A stretch of 64,000 bases of DNA from Streptomyces massasporeus (GCF_014648995.1 NZ_BMSE01000001.1:930001-994000), one strand, 5' to 3'. Counted from the first letter of the stretch, positions 25,751-35,325 are shown. The notes: generated by a model not told the origin, from the sequence alone. Translations and numbers: made by a program.

Positions 25751-27221
25751 CTACAGCCGCAGCCTGCTCCTGGGTGGCCTGGCCGCAGGCGTGGAAGAAG
25801 CCACCCTGCGGGAGCGGATGGAGGGCATCCTGATCCACCTGACGGCGGACGGGCGCCTGCCTGCGGCTGCCGAGACTCTCGAAGTATTGGTGGCGGACCT
25901 GCGCCGGTGGCCGGTCCAGCTGAGTCTGGACCCCGGCCGCGGACCGGGCCGACTCGACGACGAACTCATCCGCAGGCTGGTGGAAGCAGCGACCGGCATC
26001 GATCCGGACCGGGCGCTTCGCATCGGTGAGGCCCCGAGCAGGGCGCCGCTGCATCTGCACGTGGGAACCGCACCACCGCTGGGTACTGCGGTGGCCGGTG
26101 CGCCGGACGGGCACGGGGTCCGTCTGCGGCACACCGGTCATCCTTTCCCCCGGCTCAACGCGCCCGGCACCGGGCTGGGCGCGGTCCTCACCGCGGCGAT
26201 GCTGGCCGGCGAGGCGTTCAAGGTCGTCGCCGGGCTGCCGGAGGGGAAGTTCCAGATGACCCCGGTGGTGGACTTCTGCCCTGTCCTCCCCGGTGAGCAA
26301 CCCGGGATCGCCGTCACCCCGCTGCCCGCGCTGGAGCAGGTGCTGCTGGGCGGAGGTGGTGCGATCGGCACCGGCATCGCCCTGGTCCTGGACCTGCTGC
26401 AGGTCTCCGGCGAATTGACGGTGGTGGACAAAGAGGTCTTCGAGAAACCGAACGTCACCTCGTACAGCATCGGCACCCTGGCCGACGCGACTGCGGGCTT
26501 GCCGAAGGTGCAGTTGATCGACGCACGCCTACGGCGGATCGAGGTGACCCCGTTCCACGGGACGATCCAGGCGTCCATCGAGGCCGTCGATGCGGGCACC
26601 CTGCCATGGCCCCGGATCGTCCTCGGCGGACTGGACAGCGTCGAGGCCCGGCACGACCTGCAGCGGCTGCAGGCCGATCTCACCCTGGACGGCAGCACCG
26701 GCGGCCCGGTCGGCACCACTGTCGCCTTGCACGAGGCACTGCCCACCGGCCCCTGCCTGCGCTGCTACTTCAGGACCAACCACACCGGGACGAGCGCGGA
26801 ACAACGACTGCATGAACTGACCGGGCTCCCGCTGCCCCGAATCGCCCGCGGGCAGGAGCCACTGACCGAACGGGACCTGGAAGGCCTGGACAATCAACAG
26901 CGAGAGCTCGTCAGGCAGTTCCTCGGACGGCCGGTGTGCGGGCTGATCAACTCAGCTGAGCTGACCGGTAGAACGGACGACGGGTTCCGTCCCTCAGCCG
27001 CGTTCGTGGCCCAGCAGGCCGCCTGCCTAGTCGTCGGCGCCTGGATCGCACGCAGCACGGGCCTGGTCAGCGGGCCTCCACGACGCATCGAGTACGACAC
27101 CCGCTTCGGCCCCCGGCCCGACCAGATGATCGACCACCGGCTTCCCACCCCCGGGTGCGTGTGCCAGAAGGACGCTGCTCTCATCAACCTCATCCGAGAA
27201 GCCCGACGCTCCCGCCGTTGA
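25740..27221 (+). CDS. bilD: E1-like (ThiF/MoeB-fold) activating enzyme (BilD-type)
   Basis: 493 residues from GTG 25740, preceded by GAGGAGGG; it overlaps bilC by 11 nt. Residues 1-190 form an N-terminal domain with no clear motif. The adenylation domain starts near 200: GGGGAIGTGIAL (nucleotide-binding Gly-rich loop), ELTVVDKEVFEKPNVTSYS (the D...N block that contacts ATP-Mg), and later PCLRCYF with PGCVCQKD, a probable four-Cys zinc site. C in GRPVCGLIN is a possible transfer cysteine. It would activate the 87-residue UBL protein. With UBL, E2 and JAB directly upstream, the set is a complete BilABCD-like operon. It is the last gene; the next 200 bp hold only a fragment. Confidence 0.82.
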   Translation: MSTDYSRSLLLGGLAAGVEEATLRERMEGILIHLTADGRLPAAAETLEVLVADLRRWPVQLSLDPGRGPGRLDDELIRRLVEAATGIDPDRALRIGEAPSRAPLHLHVGTAPPLGTAVAGAPDGHGVRLRHTGHPFPRLNAPGTGLGAVLTAAMLAGEAFKVVAGLPEGKFQMTPVVDFCPVLPGEQPGIAVTPLPALEQVLLGGGGAIGTGIALVLDLLQVSGELTVVDKEVFEKPNVTSYSIGTLADATAGLPKVQLIDARLRRIEVTPFHGTIQASIEAVDAGTLPWPRIVLGGLDSVEARHDLQRLQADLTLDGSTGGPVGTTVALHEALPTGPCLRCYFRTNHTGTSAEQRLHELTGLPLPRIARGQEPLTERDLEGLDNQQRELVRQFLGRPVCGLINSAELTGRTDDGFRPSAAFVAQQAACLVVGAWIARSTGLVSGPPRRIEYDTRFGPRPDQMIDHRLPTPGCVCQKDAALINLIREARRSRR

Positions 27222-27440
27222 ACTCGGTTGGAGGACGCGGCAGACGGTCGATCGAGCAGCCTCGTCACGGTCAGACGGCGTACCTCCTCGGGGCGCACCA
27301 GTGCGCTGTGCACGGCAAGGCTCTCGGGGTCGGCGTGAGCCAACCATTCGGTGGCTGTGGGGTTCAGAGCCACCAGCCACGCGGCCGTCTCCCGCAACGG
27401 AGGCGGGATACGCGCCGCACCGCTTGCCGGTGTCTCGTCG
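27222..27440 (-). pseudogene. Fragment of a coding sequence cut at the Tn7-like left boundary
   Basis: The minus strand reads about 75 coding-like residues, including VHDETPASGAARIPPPL, RETAAWLVALNPTATEWL and SALVRPEEVRRLTVTRLL, running toward the E1 stop but lacking a plausible start. A TGA sits just upstream of the frame at about 27458. I do not recognise the family; it looks like a truncated helical domain. Its upstream end coincides with the expected transposon boundary, so it may be part of a gene that the Tn7-like element split. This is inference. Confidence 0.45.
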
Positions 27441-27553
27441 TGAACATCGGGGAATGAATAACGTCAAGTGACCTACTGGGGCCGGAGTTCACGCGTTCGC
27501 CAGGAGAGGCCGCCGACAGAGCCTGGGACGAACGCGCAAGTGGGGGTGCGGCA

Positions 27554-29374
27554 TTGGCGGCGACGCCCGTGCTTGGGAGACGCACGAACACACAAGTACG
27601 TGCGCAAAGTCCTGTTGTCGTACCCCGTGCCCGCCGGCTTCCTGTCGTCCCGAAGCCGGTTGGCGGCGAGGCTTTCTCCTCCTGGGTAGATCGTGTTGCG
27701 GGCACGCTGAGCATTCCTCCCGGCCGGGCTGCCCACGCACTGGGGTTGGAGTGTTCCGAAGGCGCGGCAATCACTCGGCCCGTGTTTTTCGGGGTCATTC
27801 TCACTCCTCAGAGCCTCAGCGGCCTGCGCGATGCGACAGGGTTGCCAGTCCGAACGCTTCAGGCCATGCAGCTCGCCCGGTATGACGGAACCGCACTCGA
27901 CTTCGCGGGCCTGGAGCCGAGCGACCGGACGTCGATGCGGCTTGTCGCTCTTCGTGAATGGATGTTGACCACGTCAAGTCGGGCCTGCCCGTACTGCCTT
28001 GCGGAGAGACCGGTATGGCCGCTGTGGTGGCGCCTTGGGATCGCGGCGGTGTGCCCCGTCCACCGTTGCCTGTTGATCGATCTCTGCCCCACGTGCGGCA
28101 TCCGGCTCAGGCGCGGCAACCACAGCAACCAACGTGGTCTGCTCTCGCGGCCTCCGCTGCCTGGTCCTGGTGAATGCGGCAATCGTCCGCCTGGCGGGCC
28201 GTCAGCCCGTGGCGGCCGCCGCGGCGGGCTGTGCCCGCAGCAATACAAGGACATGCCGACAGTAGCCGTGGACGACTCCTTAGCTGTTCTCCAACTGCGG
28301 GTACTCGCCATCGCAGACGGAGCCGAAGGGTCCGTGGCAGGTACGTCTGTCTCCTCAAGCGAATGGTTTGCTTCCTTACGAGTGCTGACAGCCATGGCCC
28401 GTCTCGCCTCTGATGAGACCGATGTCTCCGTCTTACCGGGCTACATGGCCCAAGCGGTGGCAGAAGACCGTCGACGGCGTCAGACCATCCGCAGCGGTAG
28501 CGCGAGTCACCTCGGAGCAATGCCGGCAACAGCCCCTCACGCCATGGCCTATTTGGCGCTCGCTTCCGCGGTCCTCGATGCCCCAAACTTCGAGAGCGGT
28601 GCACAAACACTGGCTCCTTGGGCCCGGCGCCAGGCGGACCTGCAACGGGCCGCCGGAGTCGGAGACCGGCTTCGCAAGATGCGCCGCCCCGCTGTCATCA
28701 ACGAAATGATGGCTGCCGTTGCTCCTCGTTCCTCACGTGTTGTCGGCGCCCTCGCAGCCGTCAGACCAGTGGGCATCAGCCCCTGTCACGTTCCTCATCT
28801 CGCTGATGCTGCGGACTACAGTGAGCTCGTTGCCGCGCATCTGCCCGGAACCAGTCCGTTGTGGGGAAGGCGGTTCACCGCCCTGGCCCTGGCCCGCCTG
28901 GCGGGCGCGTCCAGTTGGCCGCGTGCCGCCGAGGTTTTGGGCATGGACGACGGCAAGGCCATACGTGCCGCCACCAAGGTTGTCCGGCGAATCTCCGACG
29001 CGGACGCGTTCTGGGAGAGGGTGACGCTGGTGGCGGAACGTCTGCAGGAACGCGGGCTGGTCGATTATGCCGCCCGCAGAGCTGGTCTTGCCGACCTATG
29101 TGAGCTCCCTGACTGCGCACTCGCGCCCGTCTTCCGCCCTCTTGGGATGTCCGTCACTCCTCAGCGACGGCGCCACGCTGCGGCCTGGATCTGGCAGCGC
29201 TTCACCAGTGGAGATCCGCACGAGGCGCCCGCCTACAGGCAGGAGTGGGGCAACGCCACGGCGGAATCAATACGCGCGGGCTGGTGGCGCTTCCAGACCC
29301 GTCTGCCCGCGCCAGCAGCGACTGCTCTCGATGCCTGGGGGATTGTCCACCTTTCCGGGAAAGGGATCTCATGA
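27554..29374 (+). CDS. TniQ-family target-selection protein 1
   Basis: 606 residues, TTG 27554 with a G-rich upstream stretch (a GTG four codons later is possible). The N-terminal TniQ domain has LPVVPKPVGGEAFSSWVDR and a zinc cluster: CPYCL, then WPLWWRLGIAAVCPVHR, then CPTCGIRLRRG. The C-terminal ~300 residues are helical, with repeated LALARLAGA-type and HAAAWIWQ helices. TniQ/TnsD proteins link the target-site DNA or RNA complex to TnsC. Its stop overlaps the tnsA start as ATGA, so it is part of the transposition operon. Length and Cys pattern match the second TniQ at 33349, its paralogue. Confidence 0.9.
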   Translation: MAATPVLGRRTNTQVRAQSPVVVPRARRLPVVPKPVGGEAFSSWVDRVAGTLSIPPGRAAHALGLECSEGAAITRPVFFGVILTPQSLSGLRDATGLPVRTLQAMQLARYDGTALDFAGLEPSDRTSMRLVALREWMLTTSSRACPYCLAERPVWPLWWRLGIAAVCPVHRCLLIDLCPTCGIRLRRGNHSNQRGLLSRPPLPGPGECGNRPPGGPSARGGRRGGLCPQQYKDMPTVAVDDSLAVLQLRVLAIADGAEGSVAGTSVSSSEWFASLRVLTAMARLASDETDVSVLPGYMAQAVAEDRRRRQTIRSGSASHLGAMPATAPHAMAYLALASAVLDAPNFESGAQTLAPWARRQADLQRAAGVGDRLRKMRRPAVINEMMAAVAPRSSRVVGALAAVRPVGISPCHVPHLADAADYSELVAAHLPGTSPLWGRRFTALALARLAGASSWPRAAEVLGMDDGKAIRAATKVVRRISDADAFWERVTLVAERLQERGLVDYAARRAGLADLCELPDCALAPVFRPLGMSVTPQRRRHAAAWIWQRFTSGDPHEAPAYRQEWGNATAESIRAGWWRFQTRLPAPAATALDAWGIVHLSGKGIS

Positions 29375-30138
29375 GCCCACCGCGAACACGCACGCTTCGA
29401 CCAGTGCGCGCCGCTCGCGACCGTACTTTTCTCCAGTACTACGATCCCTGCGGCACGGGACGCCTCATCCCTGCCTCCCAGGCTGCCGCAGTCACCTTCG
29501 AGAACGCACTCCCCGCCCGCGAAATCCCTTCTCACGCAGGACAGCACCACACACCCGGCCACTACTGGTCGGCTACGACGGACCGGGTGATCGACTACGA
29601 GTCGTACCTGGAGTCGAAATGGATGAAGCTGCTCGACTTCGACCCTGACGTGATTTCATTCAGTGCCCAGCCCTTCACCATCGACAGCCACGATGTCGAG
29701 GGCGCCTGGCGGCACACCCCAGATCTTTTCGCTCGTCGTCGCAATGGCTCGGTGCTGCTGCTGGACGTGAAGGAAGACAGGCGTATGACGGTGCCCGCCG
29801 TCATACGCCAGGCCCGTCGGACAGCCGAGCTTTGCCAGCGGATCGGCTGGGACTACGCCATGGTGGGCGAACCCGATGCGCTGCGCTGGGCCAACGCTTC
29901 ATGGCTCGCCGGATACCGCCGCCCCCTCTTAGCCGGGAAGACTCTCGTCGATCGCCTGCTAATGCTCGCCCAACGAGCCGTGCCCATTGGCGACTTGGTG
30001 AGCTTCCAGCCCGTCCCCGAACTCGCGCGGTCCGTGATTTACCACCTCATGTGGCACCACCAGCTTGCCTTCGACCAGACCCGTCCTCTGCGAGATCACA
30101 CCCATGTGCAAGCCGCAGACCTCCGGAGTCCCGCATGA
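29371..30138 (+). CDS. tnsA: TnsA-like endonuclease
   Basis: 255 residues, ATG 29371 overlapping the tniQ stop. It has a PD-(D/E)xK core: YESYLESKWMKLLDFDP with E77 or E81, then HTPDLFARR (D118) and VLLLDVKED (K134). TnsA cuts the 5' ends of the transposon so that TnsB plus TnsA give clean cut-and-paste excision; its presence argues against copy-and-paste cointegrate formation. The C-terminal ~100 residues are helical, as in other TnsA proteins that contact TnsC. Its stop overlaps the tnsB start by 4 nt. Confidence 0.92.
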   Translation: MSPPRTRTLRPVRAARDRTFLQYYDPCGTGRLIPASQAAAVTFENALPAREIPSHAGQHHTPGHYWSATTDRVIDYESYLESKWMKLLDFDPDVISFSAQPFTIDSHDVEGAWRHTPDLFARRRNGSVLLLDVKEDRRMTVPAVIRQARRTAELCQRIGWDYAMVGEPDALRWANASWLAGYRRPLLAGKTLVDRLLMLAQRAVPIGDLVSFQPVPELARSVIYHLMWHHQLAFDQTRPLRDHTHVQAADLRSPA

Positions 30139-32225
30139 GCAGCCACCGGCTCGCCGTCACCGACTGGATCGAGTTCGAGGAGGAACGGCACCAGGTCGCC
30201 GGGCTCGACGGCGCCACCGTGCGCCTGCGCTCCGAGAACGGCCGCACGCAGACCATCATGCTGTCGGTCCTGCTCGCCGACAGCAGCTTCCGTGCGGCGG
30301 TCGAACCGCCGCCCACGGCACTGATGGATGCCGATGCCCACCCCGATCCAGCCGGCGTCCTGGCAAGCCTGGACAAAGCTGTGAAGGACGCTGCGCTGAA
30401 ACTAGAGGCCCATCTACTGGAGGCCATGACGGGCTACAGCTCCGGCGACCCGCTCAGCGCGGCCGCGGACGAGCCTCGCCCGCAATACGATCCTGCGCTC
30501 CCCCAAGTCGTCCGTGTTCAGGCCAAGGCACAGGAGCTGGGCGTGACGGAACGGTGGATGTGGAAGCTGTGGGCACGGCGCGCGGAGAACGGTCTGTGGG
30601 GGCTCGTGGACAAACGCAAGGCCCGCGTGCCAAACCCCTTGAGAAACCTCGATCCACGAGTGATCCAGGCCATCCGTGATCAGGCAGCCGCCGAACGCGC
30701 CGACAGCTCCGCGACCATCGGCAACCGCTTCTACCGGCGTACCCAGAACCGTCTCGATGCCGACCACGGCGCCGATGCCGTTACGCTGCCGAGCCGGGAC
30801 ATTTTCCGACGGGCGGTCGCCCACTTGCTGGACATCAGCCCCTCTGCCCCCGCCTACCAGCGGGCCTCAGCCGCGAACCAGCCCGACCGGCCTTTCGGCA
30901 ACGTCATCGCCACCCGCCCCGGCGAAGTGGTCATGCTCGACACCACCCCGCTCGACGTCCTCGCCTACGATCCTGGCACCACGAGCACGATCCGCGTGGA
31001 ACTCACCGTCGCCCTCGACGTGGCCACCCGTTCCCTCCTGGCTTGGCGGCTCACGCCCGAGGGGACCAAGGCCATCGACATCGGCCTGTTGCTGGCCGAC
31101 GTCATGACGCCGGAAATGATGCGCCCCGGCTGGTCTGACGCCCTGCGCTACCAAATGCTCCGCGTCCCATACGAGCGGCTGCTGACCGTGGACGAGCGCC
31201 TGGCCCAGGCCGCCGCTCGGCCGGTCATCTACCCCGAGACGCTGCTCTACGACCACGGCAAGCCCTACAAGTCCGACGTAGTCTGGCGCGCCTGCACCCG
31301 CTGGAAGATCGACCTTCAGGACGCGCGCAAGCTCAAACCCACCGACAAGCCGCACGTGGAAAGACTCTTCAAGACCATCCGCGAGCAATTCGTCGAACAC
31401 GTCGCCGGCTACAAGGGCTTCAACGTCGCACACCGCGGCCGCACTGCCGAAGAGCAGGCCCGGTGGACCATCGACGAACTCACCGAGTTCTTCGCCGAGT
31501 ACGTCATCGCTGTCTACCAGCGCAAACATCATCGCGGTCTTACTCTGCACGGATTCCCGGATCTGCGGGTGTCCCCGAACGAGGCGTACGCCATGGCGCT
31601 CGGCTCGGCCGGCTATGTGGACTGCCCGCGCGAAGCCAACGTGTACTTCGAGCTGCTGCCGATTGCCAAGCGCGTAATCCACCCCTACGGCGTCGAGCTG
31701 AACCACCTGACGTACAACGCCGACATCCTGTACCGCTACCGCAAGGCCAAGGCTCCCTACCCCGACGAACTGTGGCCCATCCGCTATGACCCGCGGAACC
31801 TGCTGCACGCCTACTTTCTTGATCCCTCCGACGGTCGGTGGCACGTCCTGCGCTGGACGCATGCGCTCGGAGAGCACCAGCCGTTCACCGACATCACGCT
31901 GCGGGAGGCGAAACGGCTCATCACCCTGCGCGGCCGTGCACCCGAGGACCAAGAAGCGGTAGCTCAGGCTCTGACCGACCTACAGAACCGCACAGACGCG
32001 CCGGAGACCTGGACCGCTGCCGACCGCAAGCGTCACACGCGGGACGAACATCGAGGTGCGGCGCAGAGCCGTGACATGCAGCGCGACCACGTACCAGTCA
32101 ACAGCCACCCTCCGCTGACCGCCGTGCCCGACGCTTCGGACGAGGAAACAGAGCCCGGCGAATGGGGCGACCTCGACTTGAGCAAGGTCAGGGCCGCAGA
32201 GGTCTGGGACCCCGACGCGATCTAG
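30135..32225 (+). CDS. tnsB: TnsB-like DDE transposase
   Basis: 696 residues from ATG 30135 (ATGA overlap with tnsA). An N-terminal HTH region (about 130-165: LGVTERWMWKLWARRAENG) should bind the end repeats. The rve-type catalytic core carries D269 in VVMLDTTPLDVL, D373 in LLYDHGKPYKSD and E409 in PHVERLFKTI, so the DDE triad is intact. A beta-barrel and an acidic, helical C-terminal tail (ending GDLDLSKVRAAEVWDPDAI) follow, the latter being the usual TnsC-interacting tail. It joins the 3' ends to target DNA. The next gene, tnsC, starts 8 nt after its stop. Confidence 0.93.
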   Translation: MSSHRLAVTDWIEFEEERHQVAGLDGATVRLRSENGRTQTIMLSVLLADSSFRAAVEPPPTALMDADAHPDPAGVLASLDKAVKDAALKLEAHLLEAMTGYSSGDPLSAAADEPRPQYDPALPQVVRVQAKAQELGVTERWMWKLWARRAENGLWGLVDKRKARVPNPLRNLDPRVIQAIRDQAAAERADSSATIGNRFYRRTQNRLDADHGADAVTLPSRDIFRRAVAHLLDISPSAPAYQRASAANQPDRPFGNVIATRPGEVVMLDTTPLDVLAYDPGTTSTIRVELTVALDVATRSLLAWRLTPEGTKAIDIGLLLADVMTPEMMRPGWSDALRYQMLRVPYERLLTVDERLAQAAARPVIYPETLLYDHGKPYKSDVVWRACTRWKIDLQDARKLKPTDKPHVERLFKTIREQFVEHVAGYKGFNVAHRGRTAEEQARWTIDELTEFFAEYVIAVYQRKHHRGLTLHGFPDLRVSPNEAYAMALGSAGYVDCPREANVYFELLPIAKRVIHPYGVELNHLTYNADILYRYRKAKAPYPDELWPIRYDPRNLLHAYFLDPSDGRWHVLRWTHALGEHQPFTDITLREAKRLITLRGRAPEDQEAVAQALTDLQNRTDAPETWTAADRKRHTRDEHRGAAQSRDMQRDHVPVNSHPPLTAVPDASDEETEPGEWGDLDLSKVRAAEVWDPDAI

Positions 32226-32233
32226 GAGCCTGT

Positions 32234-33346
32234 GTGACCACGTTCCGACACCCCGGCTTGGCCGAACCCCGCAACAAGGAGGAATGGCGGCGCTACCGCG
32301 ATAGTCGCGCGCCCGAGCAGCCCGTCATGCCGCCGTACAAGGAGTACTTGAAGCTGTCGGATGACGACAAGGATGACCTCAATGAGGATCGCGACAACTA
32401 TCACAGTGCGCTCGCGATTATCGACACTTCCCAGGTTAAGCGTCTGCACTACCTGATGGAGCGCAGGATGAAGGCCAACGCCCGGCGGGCTGCGGGGGCT
32501 AGAGCGGGCCTTGTCTTCGACGGTCCTCCCACTGTCGGCAAGTCCACCCTCGTCAAGTTGTTTGCCGCCCGCTATGAAAGGCGGCTGCGCCGCAAGCACC
32601 CGGAGAGGTTTCAGGACGGCTATGAATCCAAAGGGATGGTCATCGACTACACACCCGTCGTCTATCTCAGTATTCCGGCCAGAGCCACGCCCAAGGACCT
32701 CTCGGTACTGTTGGCCGACTACCTCGGCATGGTGCAACGCGGCCGGGATACCCAGACCGACATCACCAACCACGTGCTCTCCGTCCTTTCGGACGTCGGC
32801 ACGGAGCTCGTGATCATTGATGATGTGCACTTCTTGGACATGTCCGCAAAAGAGGGACGAGTGGTCAACGATCACTTGAAGTACATCGCTAACGAAACCG
32901 CGGCAACGTTCGTCTACACTGGCGTCGACCTTGAGAAATCCGGACTGTTCCTCGAAGGCCAGGCGGCCTCGCGGGCCACCCAAACCTCAGGACGAAACAC
33001 TCGCTACCCGGTCCGCAAGTTCGGATGCAAAACTGCTCAGGAAAAGCTCGAATGGGCGGAGACCGTCAAAGCGCTGGAGGACACTCTCGTGCTGTACAGG
33101 CATAGGCCCGGCCAACTCGTGAAGCTCTGTTCCTACTTCTACGACCGCACCGATGGCAGCATCTGCGCCCTTACCGATCTGTTCCGTGAATCCGCAATTG
33201 AAGCCGTCATGAGCGGGGAGGAAGCGATCACACGCAAGCTCATGGACCGCATCGAGATTAGCGAATACGCCCAGGCCGCGTACCGGAAAGTCGTACAGCA
33301 GCGCCGCCAGAAAGCCGCAGCAGGATCGAAGGTGGCGGCAAGTTAA
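32234..33346 (+). CDS. tnsC: TnsC-like AAA+ ATPase
   Basis: 370 residues, GTG 32234 with AGGAG 5 nt upstream. AAA+ motifs are intact: Walker A GPPTVGKST (97-105), Walker B LVIIDDVHFLD (192-202), and sensor-type TFVYTGVDLEKSG. TnsC forms ATP-dependent filaments or rings on DNA and couples TniQ target choice to TnsA/TnsB. The N-terminal ~90 residues and the basic C-terminal helix (YRKVVQQRRQKAAAG) would contact TnsB/TniQ. The second tniQ starts 2 nt after its stop. Confidence 0.92.
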   Translation: MTTFRHPGLAEPRNKEEWRRYRDSRAPEQPVMPPYKEYLKLSDDDKDDLNEDRDNYHSALAIIDTSQVKRLHYLMERRMKANARRAAGARAGLVFDGPPTVGKSTLVKLFAARYERRLRRKHPERFQDGYESKGMVIDYTPVVYLSIPARATPKDLSVLLADYLGMVQRGRDTQTDITNHVLSVLSDVGTELVIIDDVHFLDMSAKEGRVVNDHLKYIANETAATFVYTGVDLEKSGLFLEGQAASRATQTSGRNTRYPVRKFGCKTAQEKLEWAETVKALEDTLVLYRHRPGQLVKLCSYFYDRTDGSICALTDLFRESAIEAVMSGEEAITRKLMDRIEISEYAQAAYRKVVQQRRQKAAAGSKVAAS

Positions 33347-33348
33347 AC

Positions 33349-35238
33349 ATGAGCAATGAGCACTTGGCGGAGCCCACCGCTGCCCGACGGCGGCGCGTCG
33401 TCCACCCCCAGCTGTCAGCTGACGCAACGCGGCTCCGCCGCCTTCCCGTTGTGCCCTCTCCTGTGGAAGGCGAAGCGTTCCACTCCTGGGTGGATCGCGC
33501 TGCGATCAAATTGGATTTGCCACCGGGTTTCGCAGCCCGGGCGCTGGGACTTGAATTTAACTCGGCAGGAAAAATGAGGCGACCGCTGTTCTTCGGCGTC
33601 ACTCTCACACCGGCCAGCCTGGCTGGCCTGCAGCTGACGACCGGGCTGACCACCAAAAAACTGTGGCAGATGCAACTTTCTCGATATGACGGAACTGCCC
33701 TCAATTTTTCGCGTCTTGACCTAAACGACGTAACAACCCTGCCTCGTCTGACTCGCCACCAGTGGTTCCTGCCCTACGCCAGCCGTGCCTGCCCACATTG
33801 CCTTTCAGGGAGTGCGGTGTGGCCGGTGTGGTGGCGCCTGGGCATCGCAGCCGTCTGTCCCGTCCATCGGCGTCTTCTCGTCGACATATGCCCTGCCTGC
33901 GGCGTCAGATTGCGACGCGGAAGCGGGAAAAAGAAGCCTGGAGGTCTACCTACAGGGACCCATTACGCACGGGACCCGCAGGAATGCGGCAACCGCTCGC
34001 CGAACCCGGTGGCAGCGAGCCAGCCGGAAGTATGCCGACAGCGCATCACAGACATCCCCACCCTCTCGGTCCCACAAGCGTTGGTTCATCTGCAAGTGCG
34101 CGCACTCGCCATTGCCGACGGCGGTACGGCCCGGCTGGCAGGCGAGCCTGTCTCCGGCGCCGAATGGTTCGATGCTCTGCGCTACCTGACGGCTGCTGCG
34201 CGACTGGTCGTCCACGATGACGAACTCGCAGAACTTCCCGGGTTCGCCGCGGACGCACTCGCCGCCGTCCGCACACAGCGCGCGCTGAACCCTCGCGCGG
34301 TACCTGGTGGGTCCGGCACGATGCCGCGCACCGCGTCCGAAGCTGCCGCCGCCCTTGCACTCACGGAACCCATCCTGAACGCCTCCGACTGGAGTACTGG
34401 CGCACGCCATCTTGCTCCCTGGGTGCGCAGGTTGGCCGCAGAACGGCAACCCAGGCACAGTGGCCGCAACCCGCTGCGCGGCATCCCGCACCCGGCGGGC
34501 CTGCATCGCATGATGACGGCGATCGTTCCCCACCAGAACCGAATCGCTGGCGCCGTTCCCACTGGATCATCCGTTGCCCTGGAGTTCCGGCACATTCCGA
34601 ATCTGATAGACGCTGATGACTACCGCAACGTCATGGCCGTTCACCTCCCCGGGACCACACCTGTAATCGGCAGGTATTTCTGCTCCCTCGCACTCGCTCG
34701 CCTGGCCGGGGCAAAGACTTGGGCCCAAGCCGAAGAATCGCTCGACACCCCGCAGCGCCGCACGGGAAGTTGGAGGAAAACTACTCAGAAAATTGCTGAC
34801 CCTCAGGCTTTCTGGAACGGCATTCGCCATTTGGCCGATCTGCTGCGGAAACGAGGAGCAATTGACTACGCCGCTCGCCGGAGAGCGCTATCCGAACTTC
34901 TTGAGGTCCCTTATGACACCCTGTTCTCGATCTTCCGTCCAGCACGGATGGGTGTTACTCGCCAGCGGCAACGGCACGCCGCAGCATGGATCTGGCAAGC
35001 CCTCACCGGCAGTCCAGCCCAGGACTCCCCCGTCTACGCCGGAGGCTGGGAGGGACTGAGCCCGGCCTCGGTGACCCAAGCCCGGCGGAAGTTCCACGAA
35101 TGCGTTCCGGAATCCGCCGCCAGGGCAATGACGCTGTGGGGGCTGGAATGGCTGGACGAGAGGGGAACTGGGTCTCAGCCTGACCCGAGAGCCGCTGGTG
35201 CCGTGGATGGCCCGGCGCGATCGTGGTCTGCGCACTGA
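33349..35238 (+). CDS. TniQ-family target-selection protein 2
   Basis: 629 residues, ATG 33349. It repeats the landmarks of TniQ 1: LPVVPSPVEGEAFHSWVDR, CPHCL, VWPVWWRLGIAAVCPVHRR, CPACGVRLRRG, and C-terminal RQRHAAAWIWQALTG. Two diverged TniQ proteins flanking tnsABC suggest two targeting routes, as TnsD and a second TniQ do in some Tn7-like elements. Its last codons (SAH-stop) lie inside a sequence, GGTCTGCGCACTGAAC, that recurs at 41279, so the gene runs into a right-end-like repeat. No guide-RNA or CRISPR gene accompanies it. Confidence 0.9.
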   Translation: MSNEHLAEPTAARRRRVVHPQLSADATRLRRLPVVPSPVEGEAFHSWVDRAAIKLDLPPGFAARALGLEFNSAGKMRRPLFFGVTLTPASLAGLQLTTGLTTKKLWQMQLSRYDGTALNFSRLDLNDVTTLPRLTRHQWFLPYASRACPHCLSGSAVWPVWWRLGIAAVCPVHRRLLVDICPACGVRLRRGSGKKKPGGLPTGTHYARDPQECGNRSPNPVAASQPEVCRQRITDIPTLSVPQALVHLQVRALAIADGGTARLAGEPVSGAEWFDALRYLTAAARLVVHDDELAELPGFAADALAAVRTQRALNPRAVPGGSGTMPRTASEAAAALALTEPILNASDWSTGARHLAPWVRRLAAERQPRHSGRNPLRGIPHPAGLHRMMTAIVPHQNRIAGAVPTGSSVALEFRHIPNLIDADDYRNVMAVHLPGTTPVIGRYFCSLALARLAGAKTWAQAEESLDTPQRRTGSWRKTTQKIADPQAFWNGIRHLADLLRKRGAIDYAARRRALSELLEVPYDTLFSIFRPARMGVTRQRQRHAAAWIWQALTGSPAQDSPVYAGGWEGLSPASVTQARRKFHECVPESAARAMTLWGLEWLDERGTGSQPDPRAAGAVDGPARSWSAH

Positions 35239-35325
35239 ACTGTTCCGCGCGAGGGTCGCTACTTCCTTCCATGCAGAGAAGAGTTCAGCACATAGTTCAG
35301 CAGCGCAGTGAACTGTTCAGTGACA
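35225..35325 (+). repeat. Right-end-like Tn7 repeat cluster directly after tniQ 2
   Basis: The 16-mer GGTCTGCGCACTGAAC (35225-35240) is identical to 41279-41294. It is followed by GAGTTCAGCA, TAGTTCAGCA, GCAGTGAACTGTTCAGTG and a terminal-type ACA at 35323-35325. The clustered GTTCAG/CTGAAC units look like TnsB-binding sites. The tniQ stop codon lies within the first unit. This may be the original right end of the element or a duplicate of the outer end near 41.4 kb. Confidence 0.55.
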
